Shown piece by piece: positions 1 through 11,275 of a stretch of DNA of 64,000 nt. The translations under genes were made by a program, and so were the position numbers. The DNA is taken from NCBI GenBank assembly GCA_033239005.1, contig BSQZ01000006.1:3533501-3597500 (forward strand). The letters are read 5' to 3'. This DNA comes from Lamellibrachia satsuma (lineage: Eukaryota > Annelida > Polychaeta > Sabellida > Siboglinidae). The notes below the pieces were generated by a model. It saw only the letters and a list, made by a program, of their open reading frames with translations, had not been told where the DNA came from and searched no databases. Position 1 is the stretch's first letter. Every line of letters starts with the position of its first letter.

Positions 1-324
1 CCTGGTCCTCGTCCATCGTCATCCGGTCGTCCCCCTCCCATGCCTGGTCCACGCCCATCTTCATCCGGTCGGCCCCCTCCCATGCCTGGTCCACGCCCAT
101 CGTTATCCGGTCGTCCCCCTCCCATGCCTGGTCCACGCCCGTCGTCATCCGGTCGCCCCCCTCCAATGCCTGGTCCACGCCCATCGTCATCCGGTCGCTC
201 CCCTCCCATGCCTGGTCCACGCCCATCGCCATCCGGTCGGCCCCCTTCTTGTTGTCCACGCCCACCCATACCCGATCCGCCCCCGGTTCGCGGTGTCCCG
301 TCGCGACTCGCTGACATCCCTTGA
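1..324 (+). CDS. Proline/arginine-rich 42-bp repeat reading frame, cut by the left window edge
   Basis: The frame is open from base 1, so the true start lies outside the window. ATG codons at 40, 82, 124, 166 and 208 only mark the repeat phase. Each unit is exactly 42 bp and encodes MPGPRPSSSGRPPP with small changes. After the array come about 28 non-repeat residues and a TGA stop at 322-324. An AATAAA lies about 500 bp downstream at 817-822. Seen: near-identical units in one frame. Inferred: this could be the 3' exon of a low-complexity, Pro-rich secreted or structural protein. A minisatellite whose unit happens to be a multiple of three would look the same. No function is assigned. Confidence 0.35.
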   Translation, partial: PGPRPSSSGRPPPMPGPRPSSSGRPPPMPGPRPSLSGRPPPMPGPRPSSSGRPPPMPGPRPSSSGRSPPMPGPRPSPSGRPPSCCPRPPIPDPPPVRGVPSRLADIP

Positions 325-1689
325 TAACGGCCCGCTACACCTGAAACATACCGCCATTCCAGTGATCTCAGTTGCGCTCTGTGTTATTTAGGTGATCGTG
401 TCGTTGTTGTCAGTGAGGGCGTACCCTGGTACCACAATCCCCTACAACAGGACGAGTGTCGTCTTTAATCGACGCTGTCTGATTTTAGTTCACCGAAGTT
501 ATATGCACATATAATTAAAGCTCTGATAACATTGCTAGAACAAGTTCGCCCAGACAAATCGTCTAGTCGTCCGATTCTGTCTCAGTGTCTACTCTGCTGC
601 ATGGATCACTATGGAGTACCGGTCCTGTCTATGTCAACCTCCAACACAATGGTTTATTTGAGGGCACTGGGTCATGGCCCCGTTTTGACTTACATTTCCC
701 CCGTATTTTACAGTTGCGCTACTACGTGGTAGCATTTAAGCCTACATTTAATCACTTTAGTAATACGAGGACTTTCTTTGTAGATTAATCCTAGTTTGAA
801 TGTTTGAAGCTGATATAATAAAACATTGCTTCGTAGTGGTTTTATTTTTAGGGTTTTATCCAGGTGGAGTCGGATATCAGCATATGCAAAATATTGTATA
901 GTGGCTTCACAATGTCGCGGCTTCCAAAACTTGTAAGCACCCATGAAATTGTGTAATTATTACAAGTGACGTTGTTATTATGAATACATGGCTCCCCTGT
1001 TACAGCACGTTGTACAATGTACTGTCGGACATGGAGAGACAATAGCGACACCTACCGGCATTGTCGAACAACACCAGACTGACGCCAAGCATTAGCAGCA
1101 ATGGCTTCATCTTCGATGCGCAACTACTGAAAATAGAATTAACATAATAATGTCTACGGTCGGCAAAATCGTATGTTTTTCATTTTCTGCAATAATTCAT
1201 AACCTCGTTCAATCTTGAGTATTAGTCACCTTGTGTGTGGGGTGTGTGGTATTAATGTCACAATTACGCAATATGTAGGAAAACAGACAATTCAGATGCC
1301 GCGCAATGGGTAAATAGTAGGCCTACTTACGCGATTCCTAAGAAATAGTTAAGACCTCGAATATGAATGATGAACTGTTTAGTAGCGCCACAGGTGGCCA
1401 TTCCATGAAGCAAACCAAAAAGGCGCCGAAGACGCCGAAGACGCCGACCGGAAAACAATGAGCAAATTTCGCTTTTTACAACATTTGTACAGCGTAATTT
1501 GGTGGTACTTTTTACTCACCCACCTACCCACCCACCCGGTGCTTTTTACCCGTCACGTCGGCTAAAATGTACCGATTTATTTTTTTATATAAAAATTTAT
1601 GTATACAAATTATTTTTGTTTAGCATAATTCTCGTGTTGCCAATTTCACACCTGTTTCTAATGCACGTATCAGTATCGTTCTAGTAGTG
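325..1689. other. No gene recognised; possible 3' UTR of the left-edge frame
   Basis: Only short unsupported open frames occur. AATAAA at 817-822 could end a transcript from the proline-rich frame. A 9-bp GCCGAAGAC-like run sits near 1420-1450 and a CCCACC-rich run near 1515-1540. Nothing else is recognised. Confidence 0.5.
817..822 (+). terminator. Candidate polyadenylation signal AATAAA
   Basis: Canonical hexamer about 490 bp after the stop of the left-edge proline-rich frame. Its use is inferred from position only; AATAAA is common in AT-rich DNA. Confidence 0.25.
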
Positions 1690-2966
1690 TAGTTTTAGTA
1701 GATAGGGAGGTTTCAAACTGGAAATCAGTTTTGAGTGGGGTACCAGAAGGATCCGTATTAGGATCTTTATTATTCTTAATATAATTATATCAATGACTTG
1801 GACAATAATATAACAAGCAATGGACTGAAAGTTGCGAATGACAAAAAGTGTTTAGAAAGGTTAACGATGATGGTGATAAATAATATTTGAAAAACGATCT
1901 AGGCAAATTAGTTAATGGGACTTTGGATGTAAACTATACAATGGGAGATACTGTTCTAGATACTACTGTAAACGAAAAGGACTTAGGAGATACAATAAGC
2001 GCTGATATGACAGTTTCAGAGCAGTGTGGTATTGCAGCTTCAAAGGATAATAACATTATTGGGTTGATTAGGAGAAATATAACATACAATGAGAAAAAGC
2101 TAATTATACCTCTGTATAAAGCACTAGTTAGGCCTTATTTAGAGCACTATATACAAGCTTGGAAGCCATATCGTAAGAAGGATATAGATACGCTTGAAAG
2201 AATACAAGGGAGAGCAACTAACATTATTCCAGAACTGCGAAACCTTAGTTATGAAGAACGACCGAAAGAATCCGGTAACGAGAGAGATAAGGCGGTTAAG
2301 AAGAGATCAAGTTGAGGTTTTAAAGATATTGAATGGGTATGAAAATATTGATAGAAATACTTTTCTCACTCCAGAAAGATGATAGAACTAGAGGACATGA
2401 GGTAACAGTAGTAAAGGGTCAGTGTAGATTGGATATCAGGAAGTACTCGTTCTCACAGACGACGATCGATGAATGGAACAAGTAATCAACAGATTGTGTT
2501 ACTGATAGCAGCGTGAATATATTTAAAAAACAAGGTTGACACATATCTCAGGAGGGCGGATTACAAATAGATTACAAATTTTGGACTCTCGATAAGCCAA
2601 TGGCTTCCTTGTCCACTTGCCATCTGGGCCTTTGCCTTGGACGCCAATCTTGTTAAATCTATGGGATTTAACTCCAATCTCACGCATGTTTCCTTACGAG
2701 GTATGAACTGCCCATCCTTCCCTTATATTGGTACTAAGCTAGTAAACCTAAACAAACGAAATGTTTGTATATAATTGCCACATTCGGGTGCCCAGGACAG
2801 TCTTGAAACTGGACTTCAACGCTCATGTCACAAATGATGTTGATTCCAAATAATAAACCTATTGCTATGAAAATCTTAGATGGTTTCCAGTAGAATCCCT
2901 GGTTTGATCGGATCGGCGTTAACTGCTACTGGGGATGTGGCGGGGAGTGGGGTGGACTCAAAAATG
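1690..2966 (+). mobile_element. CR1-like non-LTR retrotransposon (LINE), 3' half, copy 1
   Basis: Degenerate reverse-transcriptase reading. Near 1730-1790 it reads SGVPEGSVLG followed by a frameshifted FLI..YINDLDN block, which are RT motifs around the catalytic region. At 1887-2315 it continues with the RT thumb and C-terminus: LIRRNITYNEKKLIIPLYKA, LVRPYLEHYIQAW, LERIQGRATNIIPELR. The frame then shifts into KILNGYENID and, near 2450, RKYSFSQ/DEWNK. The 3' UTR (about 2560-2966) carries AATAAA near 2853 and matches copy 2 to its end. Several stops and shifts show it is dead. The CR1-like label is from recognised motifs; Rex1 or another Jockey-group clade is possible. Confidence 0.8.
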
Positions 2967-3739
2967 GTAATGAAACCGCTGCCTCAACACCCCCCCCCCT
3001 CCAAGTATAATCCGACGATCCAGTACAGTATTTATCATACACTTGCTTTACATATCTTCGCAGTGACGCATGACGTCACGTGTTGTTGTCGCTCCTCTCG
3101 GCGGGGCGTCGGCACTAATTTAAAGGCGCAATAGCATCGTAGTCTCAATCAATGACAAACACACTGCGCAACAGCCACGCATCGCTGACCAGTTCGCCAG
3201 ACGTGCATTGCTGACCAGTGTCCAGGGTCAATCAGGTGAACAGCGCTGCTATTTTGGTGCGGACCAACGTATTAATGCAGTGATGATCAAGTGCTGCACA
3301 GACAGACTTACGTGTTGAAACATTGCACTTTAAATTCTGCACGCAGCGAAATTGTAGTATGTAAATATATAGCACATATTACTTGTACACTGATGTTCGC
3401 CCATTTCACCTACTCCCTATATGCCTACTGTGGTGTTCGAGATTCAAGAACTTTACTGTCCGTTTACAAATACACTGGACGGTAAAAATGGAAATTGTTG
3501 TTTAAGTATACATTGTATAACAAATACAAAATTGTAATTCACATACAACATTGTATAACATTGGTAAAAACACACATTACATACACACACGCAATAGAAA
3601 CAATTCACCTAAAGACAGTTCGCATAGAAAAATTAACGAAACATAGACCCGGTCTACTAGAAACTTTTCAATAAAAAATAGAAACAATTCACTTAAAACC
3701 AAAATTCAAGACAGAGATGGTAGAGGGAATAAAAGATTT
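2967..3739. other. No gene recognised; CpG-containing stretch with CRE/E-box
   Basis: Includes a poly-C run at about 2989-3000 and a locally CpG-rich patch at 3060-3130. The 84-aa and 64-aa open frames here show no family resemblance. Confidence 0.45.
3071..3082. promoter_or_regulatory. Overlapping CRE (TGACGTCA) and E-box (CACGTG)
   Basis: TGACGTCA at 3071-3078 overlaps CACGTG at 3077-3082 and is followed by a CpG-rich segment. Both are palindromic consensus sites for bZIP and bHLH factors. No transcript is identified next to it, so regulatory use is speculative. Confidence 0.25.
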
Positions 3740-4365
3740 CTTAAATGTTTTATTGCTAGTGGTACTTTTAAGGGCCTTCCAGGCGGGAGACTGGGTTGAG
3801 AGGATGATCAGAGTTCTCTGGGCAATTTTCTCTGATCACGGCTAATCAATTTACTGGCCATGTTGACAATACGGGCTAGTCTAGTTTTATTCTTAGTTTT
3901 ACCGTACCAAGTTACAACATTGGATGAGATGATGCTTTCTATCAACCCTTTGTACACCATTTCAAGAATGTGCTGACTGACATCAAAACATTTACATTTT
4001 CTCAAGAGAAATGACGCTGTTCAGCTTTCGTGTACACGTAATCTACACAGTCACAGAATTTAAAGTTTTGATCAATTACAGTACCCGGGTATTTGACACT
4101 ATTTACTATTTCAACTTCTTGATTATCTATGGATCTTGATTATCTATGGGTCTTGGTTCCTTTCTAGTCCTCCCCCTACAAGGACTAACTCTTTAGGTTT
4201 AGAAATGTTCAGCTCAAGAAAGCTGGACTTAAACCATGAAAACCGCCAATGTATATATGAAGTCAATGTGATGTTTTTGCCACAGTTTGATATTTTTAGT
4301 AATGGATTTGCCTCCTTCAGGTGAGCACATCGTTGGATAATGTTATACTTAGATCTTCCAAGCAA
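3740..4365 (-). mobile_element. Rex1/CR1-like LINE fragment, RT C-terminus, minus strand
   Basis: Read on the minus strand from 4365 down. The segment contains WFKSSFLELNISKPKELVLV (RT palm: 'leaves native words before KTKEL'), then IDNQEVEIVNSVKYPGTVID, then RKCKCFDVSQHILEMVYKG, LIESIISSNVVTWYGKTKN and KTRLARIVNMASKLI. These are recognisable as the end of a Rex1-like reverse transcriptase. Frames change between blocks and stops are present, so it is a dead fragment. The RT catalytic core and endonuclease are absent. It is flanked by the 29-bp minisatellite on the right. Confidence 0.75.
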
Positions 4366-4462
4366 ACAGACATATCTTCGAGGTCAGCCCTTTAAACAAA
4401 CAATCATGTTTACACATTCTCGGAATTTACTCTCAGTTTCAAATGCTTCATTTAATTTATTT

Positions 4463-4810
4463 CAGTTCCAATAGGTCAGAGGACCCAGCAACAGTTCCAA
4501 TAGGTCCGAGGACCCAGCAACAGTTCCAATAGGTCCGAGGACCCAGCAACAGTTCCAATAGGTCCGAGGACCCAGCAACAGTTCCAATAGGTCCGAGGAC
4601 CCAGCAACAGTTCCAATAGGTCCGAGGACCCAGCAACAGTTCCAATAGGTCCGAGGACCCAGCAACAGTTCCAATAGGTCCGACGACCCAGCAACAGTTC
4701 CAATAGGTCCGAGGACCCAGCAACAGTTCCAATAGGTCCGACGACCCAGCAACAGTTCCAATAGGTCCGAGGACCCAGCAACAGTTCCAATAGGTCCGAG
4801 GACCCAGCAA
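4463..4810. repeat. 29-bp minisatellite, 12 units
   Basis: Exactly 348 bp (12 x 29), unit near CAGTTCCAATAGGTCCGAGG plus ACCCAGCAA. Units differ by single bases: GTCAGAGG in the first, and GTCCGACG in two units 58 bp apart. Because 29 is not a multiple of three and the minus strand of the unit has no stop, all three minus frames stay open, giving overlapping 138-159 aa frames that are not genes. Confidence 0.95.
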
Positions 4811-5762
4811 CAGCTGATAGAATGAATAAACAAGGGTGATACATTGTACAACTGTCCATATAAATACGTACACATATAAACAATAATAACAAGGGTATTT
4901 ATAATTGCCATAAAATATACACTACACCAATTAAGATGCAAATATAATCTGATGGCAGTCAGCTCGAAAGCTGCGGCCTAGCATGGCCTACCTGACGTTG
5001 CGAGTTGTCGCGGTGACCGTCCAAGTCTCAATGCCACACAGGCGACTTGGTCGGCAGGTGGACCATCGTGCACGGCCTGGTCTCACCTGTCAAGTGACGC
5101 AATCGGGCGCGGTGACGCAGGGTCGTACACAGGGCACCGCGTCGCCAGTGATTCGTGACACAGCAGGAGACGTGTCGTATTCCAAGCGGCCACAGCGAGA
5201 CGGAGATAAACAAAGTCGATATCAAGACTACTCTAAATAGTAGATAACATCAGCGGCTTTTTCTAACTGCTTGGTTTTGTCACGTTACACATATGTACGT
5301 CAGCATACACATTAGCATGTTGCAGTGCCGTATCTAGGATCTCGCGGGGGGGGGGCAAAAGGGGCCAAGCTTAGCCACCCAGTAGTTTACCAAGCTACCA
5401 TGTAGCGGCGTAACAAGTTACGTACGAAAACAAGTCCAAAAATAAGCCAACGGGGGCCATGGCCCAATGGCCCCATCCCAAATAAAAATACGTCACAAAT
5501 GACATAATTGTCACTGTCTTTGATTATTTCAGTAGCGAATGTTTCTGCGAACACGGCATTTCAATTGCTACTGTGTAATTGTGTGTGATCTTATCTCATA
5601 TAGCTTCCAAATTAACCTAACAGAATCATGGTACACATGTCTTATATCCTCCTCACCATACCTACCTAACTGTTCACGGCTGGAATTGATAGTCGATTTT
5701 AGAAACTGCCTAACCCTTTTTGGCGCGACGCTGAGTATGAGTTTAGGACAATACAAGTGTCT
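4811..5762. other. No gene recognised; one transposon-end-like sequence
   Basis: At 5323 a sequence CAGTGCCGTATCTAGGATCT followed by poly-G resembles the left end of the TIR element at 31212. A matching right end is not clear. The 85-aa frame at 4983-5240 and the 145-aa frame at 5539-5976 (which runs into a microsatellite) are unsupported. Confidence 0.45.
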
Positions 5763-5903
5763 TTATCGTATTGTATTGCATTGTATTGCATTGTATATTA
5801 TTGTACTGCACTGCACTGCGCACTGCACTGCACTGCACTGCGCTGCGCTGCACTGCACTGCACTGCGCACTGCACTGCATTGCACTGCACTGCACTGCAC
5901 TGA
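5763..5903. repeat. CTGCA-type microsatellite
   Basis: A 5-bp repeat drifting from ATTGT/ATTGC to ACTGC, with interspersed GCGCA units. It produces open frames on both strands that are repeat artefacts. Confidence 0.95.
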
Positions 5904-5945
5904 AATAAAAGTCAAAAGTCCAATTGGCATTATTATAGGGGTCAT

Positions 5946-6329
5946 ACCACAGTTGAACTTCCTGTTTATTGTTTAACGCGAGTGTAAGGTGTATTAAATT
6001 GTGATATATGAAATTAAGCAATTCATATGATGTGACATAACTACAACTGAGCAGGCATATACACCGGTTTGTTTGTAGAAGCTAGTGGCTGTGAAATAGT
6101 ACATTTTAAAGAGTTTAACAGGCAGAGAGATTTATGGGAATTTTTCGGCTATGGGCTACGTGGGAGAATGAATACATGGATATTTTTGTAAACATTGACA
6201 AGACTTGGTCAGAATGTCAATGAGATGATGGCAGTTGCTGTGAAAAAAAATGGGATTTTTTGGTGGTAAAGTTTTCTTATAATCATACAAAACGTTAACA
6301 TGGCCACCAATGCGGTTTTACACTGTGGT
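5946..6329. mobile_element. MITE-like dispersed repeat, copy A
   Basis: 384 bp bounded by ACCACAGT and its reverse complement ACTGTGGT. Internal sequence closely matches copy B at 21621-22058, for example TTCCTGTTTATTGTTT, GTTTGTTTGTAGAAGCTA, TTTATGGGAATTTTTC and AACGTTAACATGGCCACCAA. No coding capacity. Target duplication is not evident. Inferred to be a non-autonomous DNA element. Confidence 0.6.
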
Positions 6330-6333
6330 CTGA

Positions 6334-7159
<826 letters not shown>

Positions 7160-9417
7160 GACAGGACAAATGATACGTAATGTTTAGGAGAGATCAAATA
7201 AGAAGAAGGAGAGGGGGAGTTATTTTATATATTAAAGAATCTATTCAGGCTTACGAAATAAAATTAGAAAGGGAAGAAGATTGCGATGAAGCTGTTTGGA
7301 GCAATATAGTTACAGGTAATACAACATTAACTATTGGATTAGTCTACCGAAGTTCAAACATAAACGAAGATGATAACAGAAAAATACAAAATGCTATAGG
7401 GAAGTGAGTAAAGGGGAATGTATAATGGGAGACTTTAACCAAGGACACATACAATGGATATCTCTAGAGAGTACAGTGGGTGAGGACCAACAGTTTCTAT
7501 TTTTAATACAGGATAACTTCCGTACTCAACAGCAGGTCTGGGGTAATAGTAATAGTAACGATTACAATTGTTCAAGTAACAGTAATAGTAATAGATGGAA
7601 CAGAAAACAATATAATAGTAATGTTAATAGAAAGTAATAGTAATTGAGCTATTACTTTGCTATTACAATTGAACATATCCGAATTATGACAGTCAGTGAA
7701 CATTAGCACTATTAGCAGGAGACACTGTGACAGTGTGACTGCTGCATGGCTAATTGGTCATTTGAAGCCAGGTCCACCAGCCATCTATCCTTTTCACACA
7801 AGCCTATTCATTCATTCACTGAAGCAGGATAGGGGTTCCAGCACTAAATAGACTGTCTTTAACATCTGAATCAATCAGTCATTGCCATCTCCCAACCCTA
7901 GCTGCCAGCTTGCCATGCTGGGTAATGTATTTGAACAAAATCCAGGGGCTTATATCAACTTTTCTGAGTTTTTCTCAGTTGGTAGCTAGCTTGCACACTA
8001 TTGACCAAAAGTGTGAAAACATCCTATCCTTGAGCTAATAATTAACTGTTCACCAAGCAGCAGCCGAGCAGTATGGGTCTACTATGGGATAATCAGATTG
8101 TGTTATATGACAGTGACATTGCTTTTTTGTTTCATTGCAATGAATATATGAAACTTCTACATCCAACTGGAATTGTGTGAGGTTATTTTAATTGGGAAAT
8201 TTATTAGTTAATTGTAATTTAATTAATTATACACCCATCAGTTAATTTGAATCTGTGTAAGTGATTACGTATGTAAAATGTTTAATCAAAAGAAAATAGT
8301 TCCAATGGAAAATGTAATAGTAATAGCTTGAAATATAATAGTAATATATTACATTACCTTCAGTATGTGATAGTATTAGTAATAGAAAGGAAACTAAGTA
8401 ATTGTAATCAATTGCATTGCATTGCAATACACCCCAGGCTTGCTCAAAACATGCTAAAACCAACCAGGGGAGAGAATGTATTAGATATAGTTTTGTCTTC
8501 ACAAAATAAATATAGGACATTGTTAAAATACATGAAATATTGAGTAACAGTGATCATAATCTAATACATTTTGACATCAAAATTAAACCAGAGAGTAAAC
8601 ATAAAAAAATTCAGGAGAAACTTCCACAAAGGTGAGTGTAAAGGTATGAAAAAATACTTTGCATAGCTAGATTGGAATAACATGCTGAGGAACAAGACAG
8701 CAGTTGAATGTTGGAACATTCTAAAATATGAAATTGGGAGTATCATTGATAAATTTGTTCCCTTGAAAAACAAGGAAAATGGTCTAGAAAGAAACAGTGT
8801 GTTATTTTTTCTCACTCAAGAAAGATAATAGATCTAGAGGGTATGAGGTAACATTAGCAAAGGATCAGTGTAGATTGGGTATCCGGAAGTACTCTTTCTC
8901 ACAGAGGACAATCGATGAATGGAACAAATTATCTACAGATTGTGTAACTGCTAGCAGTGTGAATATGTTTAAAAACAAGGTTGACACATCTCAGGAGGGC
9001 GGATTACACATAGATTAAAAATGTTGGGCTCTCGATAAGCCAATGGCTTCCTTGTCCACTTGCCTTCTGGGCCTTTGCCTTGGACAGCAATTGTGTTAAA
9101 TCTTGTTAAATCTATGGCATTTAACTCCAATCTCACACATGTTTCCTTACGAGGTATGAACTGCCCATCCTTCCCTTATATTGGTACTAAGCTAGTCAAA
9201 ACAAATGAACTGTTTGTATTATAACCGCCACACTCATGTGCCCAGGACAGTCTTGAAACTGGACTTCAACGCTCTGTCACATATAATGTTGATTCCAAAT
9301 AATAAACCTACTTCTATGAAAATTTTATATGGTTTCCAGTAGAATACCTGGTTTGATCGGATCGACGTTAACTGCTACTGGGGATGTGGTGGGGAGTAGG
9401 GTGGACTCTCAAAGATG
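7160..9417 (+). mobile_element. CR1-like LINE, copy 2: endonuclease part joined to 3' end, interrupted by a hAT-like element
   Basis: 7180-7530 reads as apurinic-type endonuclease: GGVILYIKESIQAYEI, TTLTIGLVYRSSN, then CIMGDFNQGHIQW (the GDFN motif). The reading resumes at about 8443 with LKPTRGENVLDIVLSSQNK after a 910-bp insertion. It continues as linker (WNILKYEIGSIIDKFVPLK) to about 8790, then jumps to the C-terminal block RLGIRKYSFSQRTIDEWNKL (8880-8945), so most of the RT domain is deleted. The 3' UTR to 9417 matches copy 1, including AATAAA near 9300. Dead element. The same family supplies 1690-2966, 9418-10570 and 17430-17560. Confidence 0.8.
7533..8442. mobile_element. hAT-like non-autonomous element inside LINE copy 2
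   Basis: Left end CAGGTCTGGGGTAAT and right end (reverse complement) CAAGCCTGGGGTGTAT form imperfect terminal inverted repeats. The flanking 8-mers ctcaacag (7525-7532) and ctcaaaac (8443-8450) match at 6 of 8 bases. Removing the element and one 8-mer restores the LINE endonuclease-to-linker reading. Subterminal regions are rich in AATAGTAATAG and ATTACAATTG. No transposase is visible. hAT assignment rests on CAG-type ends and an 8-bp duplication. Confidence 0.6.
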
Positions 9418-10570
9418 GTTTATAGATGGTCATTCTAAAATGTGAAATTGAGTGTATCATTGATGAATTTGCTCCTTTGAAAAAATAAGGAAAACGGTCT
9501 AGAAAGAAACACTTGTCAAGTCAGAAGAAACTATTCGAAAAACAGTGTGTAAGTAAACTATGTGGAGGGTTTATAGGCGCACCAGAAAGGATGAAAACTA
9601 CACAACTTACAAAGAGGCACTAAATGCAGCTGCAACTGATATTAGACAATTTAAAAGAAGCTATGAGCAAAAATTAGCATGTAACATAAAATGACATGCA
9701 TATGTCAGGAGGTAACAAAATGTACGGGACAAGAATGGACCATTAGAAGACAGTGCTGGAAATATAATATCACAAGGTTTTTTAATGGCGAAAGACCTAA
9801 ATGTATGCTTCAGTTCAGTGTTTACCAGAGAGGATATTAGTTCATTACCAGATGGTAAATTTTAGGAGGCTAAATTGGACTATTTAATTAGGGCAGTTAT
9901 TTGTAACTCCAGAAATGATAGCTAAGAAAATAAAGGCAGTGAAAGATAATAAATCACATGGAGTGGATGGAGTTCTGCTAAAATTAATAATGGAAACAGT
10001 AGAGCATATTAGTATACTATTTGCAATAGTGTTCAAATTGTCATTAAAAGAGGGAGTGATTCCTTTTGAGTGGAAAGAAGCAAACATCATACCATTATTT
10101 AAAAAGGGTTCGAGAAATAAGTCGGAGAATTACAGACAAGTGAGTTTAACATGGATTCCTTAAAGCGAGGTCATGTTTAACAAATATGTTGTTTTTTGGA
10201 AGAAATCACTAAGTTGATAGATGAGGGGTCACCAGTAGATATTATCTACTTAGATTTTCAGAGAGCTTTCGACAAAGTGCCACATCAAAGATTACTACTT
10301 AAATTAAAAGCCCATGGTACATTAGTAATAATTAGTAAAGGACCAATGTAGACTGGATATCAGGAAACACTTGTTCTCACAGAGGACAATAAATGAATGG
10401 AACAAATTAACTACAGATTGTGTAACTGGTAGCAGCATCAATATGTTTAAAAACAAGGTTGACACATCGCAGGAAGGCGGGTTACACATAGATGAAATGT
10501 TGGACTCTCGATAAGCCAATGGCTTCCGTGTCCACTTGCCATCTGGGCCTTTGCCTTGGATGGTAATCTT
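9418..10570 (+). mobile_element. CR1-like LINE, copy 3: RT domain fragment
   Basis: Begins at a position homologous to 8715-8790 of copy 2 and lies directly after it. It reads TTYKEALNAAATDIRQFKR, then at 9915-10163 the RT entry AKKIKAVKDNKSHGVDGVLL and WKEANIIPLFKKGSRNKSEN. After a frame change it reads SPVDIIYLDFQRAFDKVPHQ, which is RT motif A with its catalytic Asp. It then jumps at about 10320 to the C-terminal block and the 3' UTR start, ending near GTAAAATTAGATATAG. Internal deletion and frameshifts make it dead. Confidence 0.8.
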
Positions 10571-10914
10571 GTAAAATTAGATATAGTTTATTATATACCT
10601 TGTTTACAAGTGGCATCTCGTTACTTCTGCAAACCTTCTTGTCAAAACTCCTTTCTGAACCATCTTTCAATGTAATTGTGATTGTGTAAACAGAGCATCC
10701 TTTTCCCATATTTTCCTAGAAATTTGTTCTAGAACAATCTAGTTAACACAACGGACAGTGAAATTGAAATAGAATGGTTGTTGAGTTGTTGACACAGTGC
10801 CAGTGTCCAACTTTGGAACCCGGTTTGTTTATGCGCAGTTAAAGGTATGGCCTACAGTTGAACTTGAAAAGAACCACTGCAAAATGCAAGTCTTCTATCA
10901 ATGTATCAAATTAA

Positions 10915-10977
<63 letters not shown>

Positions 10978-11275
10978 TTAGGCAGACATGTATTGTTAGC
11001 AACTGTTCCATATTTGTACATGAAAGTGTAATATTTAATTACACTGAATATGCAGCTCAAGGAATATGTTATTATAACCATAATAATTAACTATGTCAGG
11101 AAACAATTAACTATGTAAATGAAGTCATCTTTATTGGCTTGCTAGATCATGTTAAACATGATTTAGTGGTGTAAATTATGAACTATGCCTATTCTAACCA
11201 TAGAAACAACACAGCATTAGTATTTCAAGTAGGAATGTAAATTTATTATTTTGTTTGTTTATTTAAGCAGGCACA
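10571..11275. other. Upstream of ECI1: (TA)n tract and possible 5' UTR splice acceptor
   Basis: A (TA)n microsatellite occupies about 10917-10971. Just before the ECI1 start, TTTGTTTATTTAAGCAG ends at 11270 and looks like a polypyrimidine tract plus acceptor five bases before ATG. A non-coding first exon probably lies upstream, but I cannot place it. Confidence 0.4.

Noticed and set aside
4463..4810. CRISPR-like regular repeats (also 32581-33120, 38964-39650, 41185-42215)
   Set aside because: Units abut directly with no unique spacers, and the DNA is animal nuclear; these are minisatellites.
4457..4941. Three minus-strand frames of 138-159 aa
   Set aside because: All are the same 29-bp repeat read in different phases.
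5539..6021. Overlapping 145-aa plus and 60-92 aa minus frames
   Set aside because: Driven by the CTGCA microsatellite, which is stop-free in several frames; no motif outside it.
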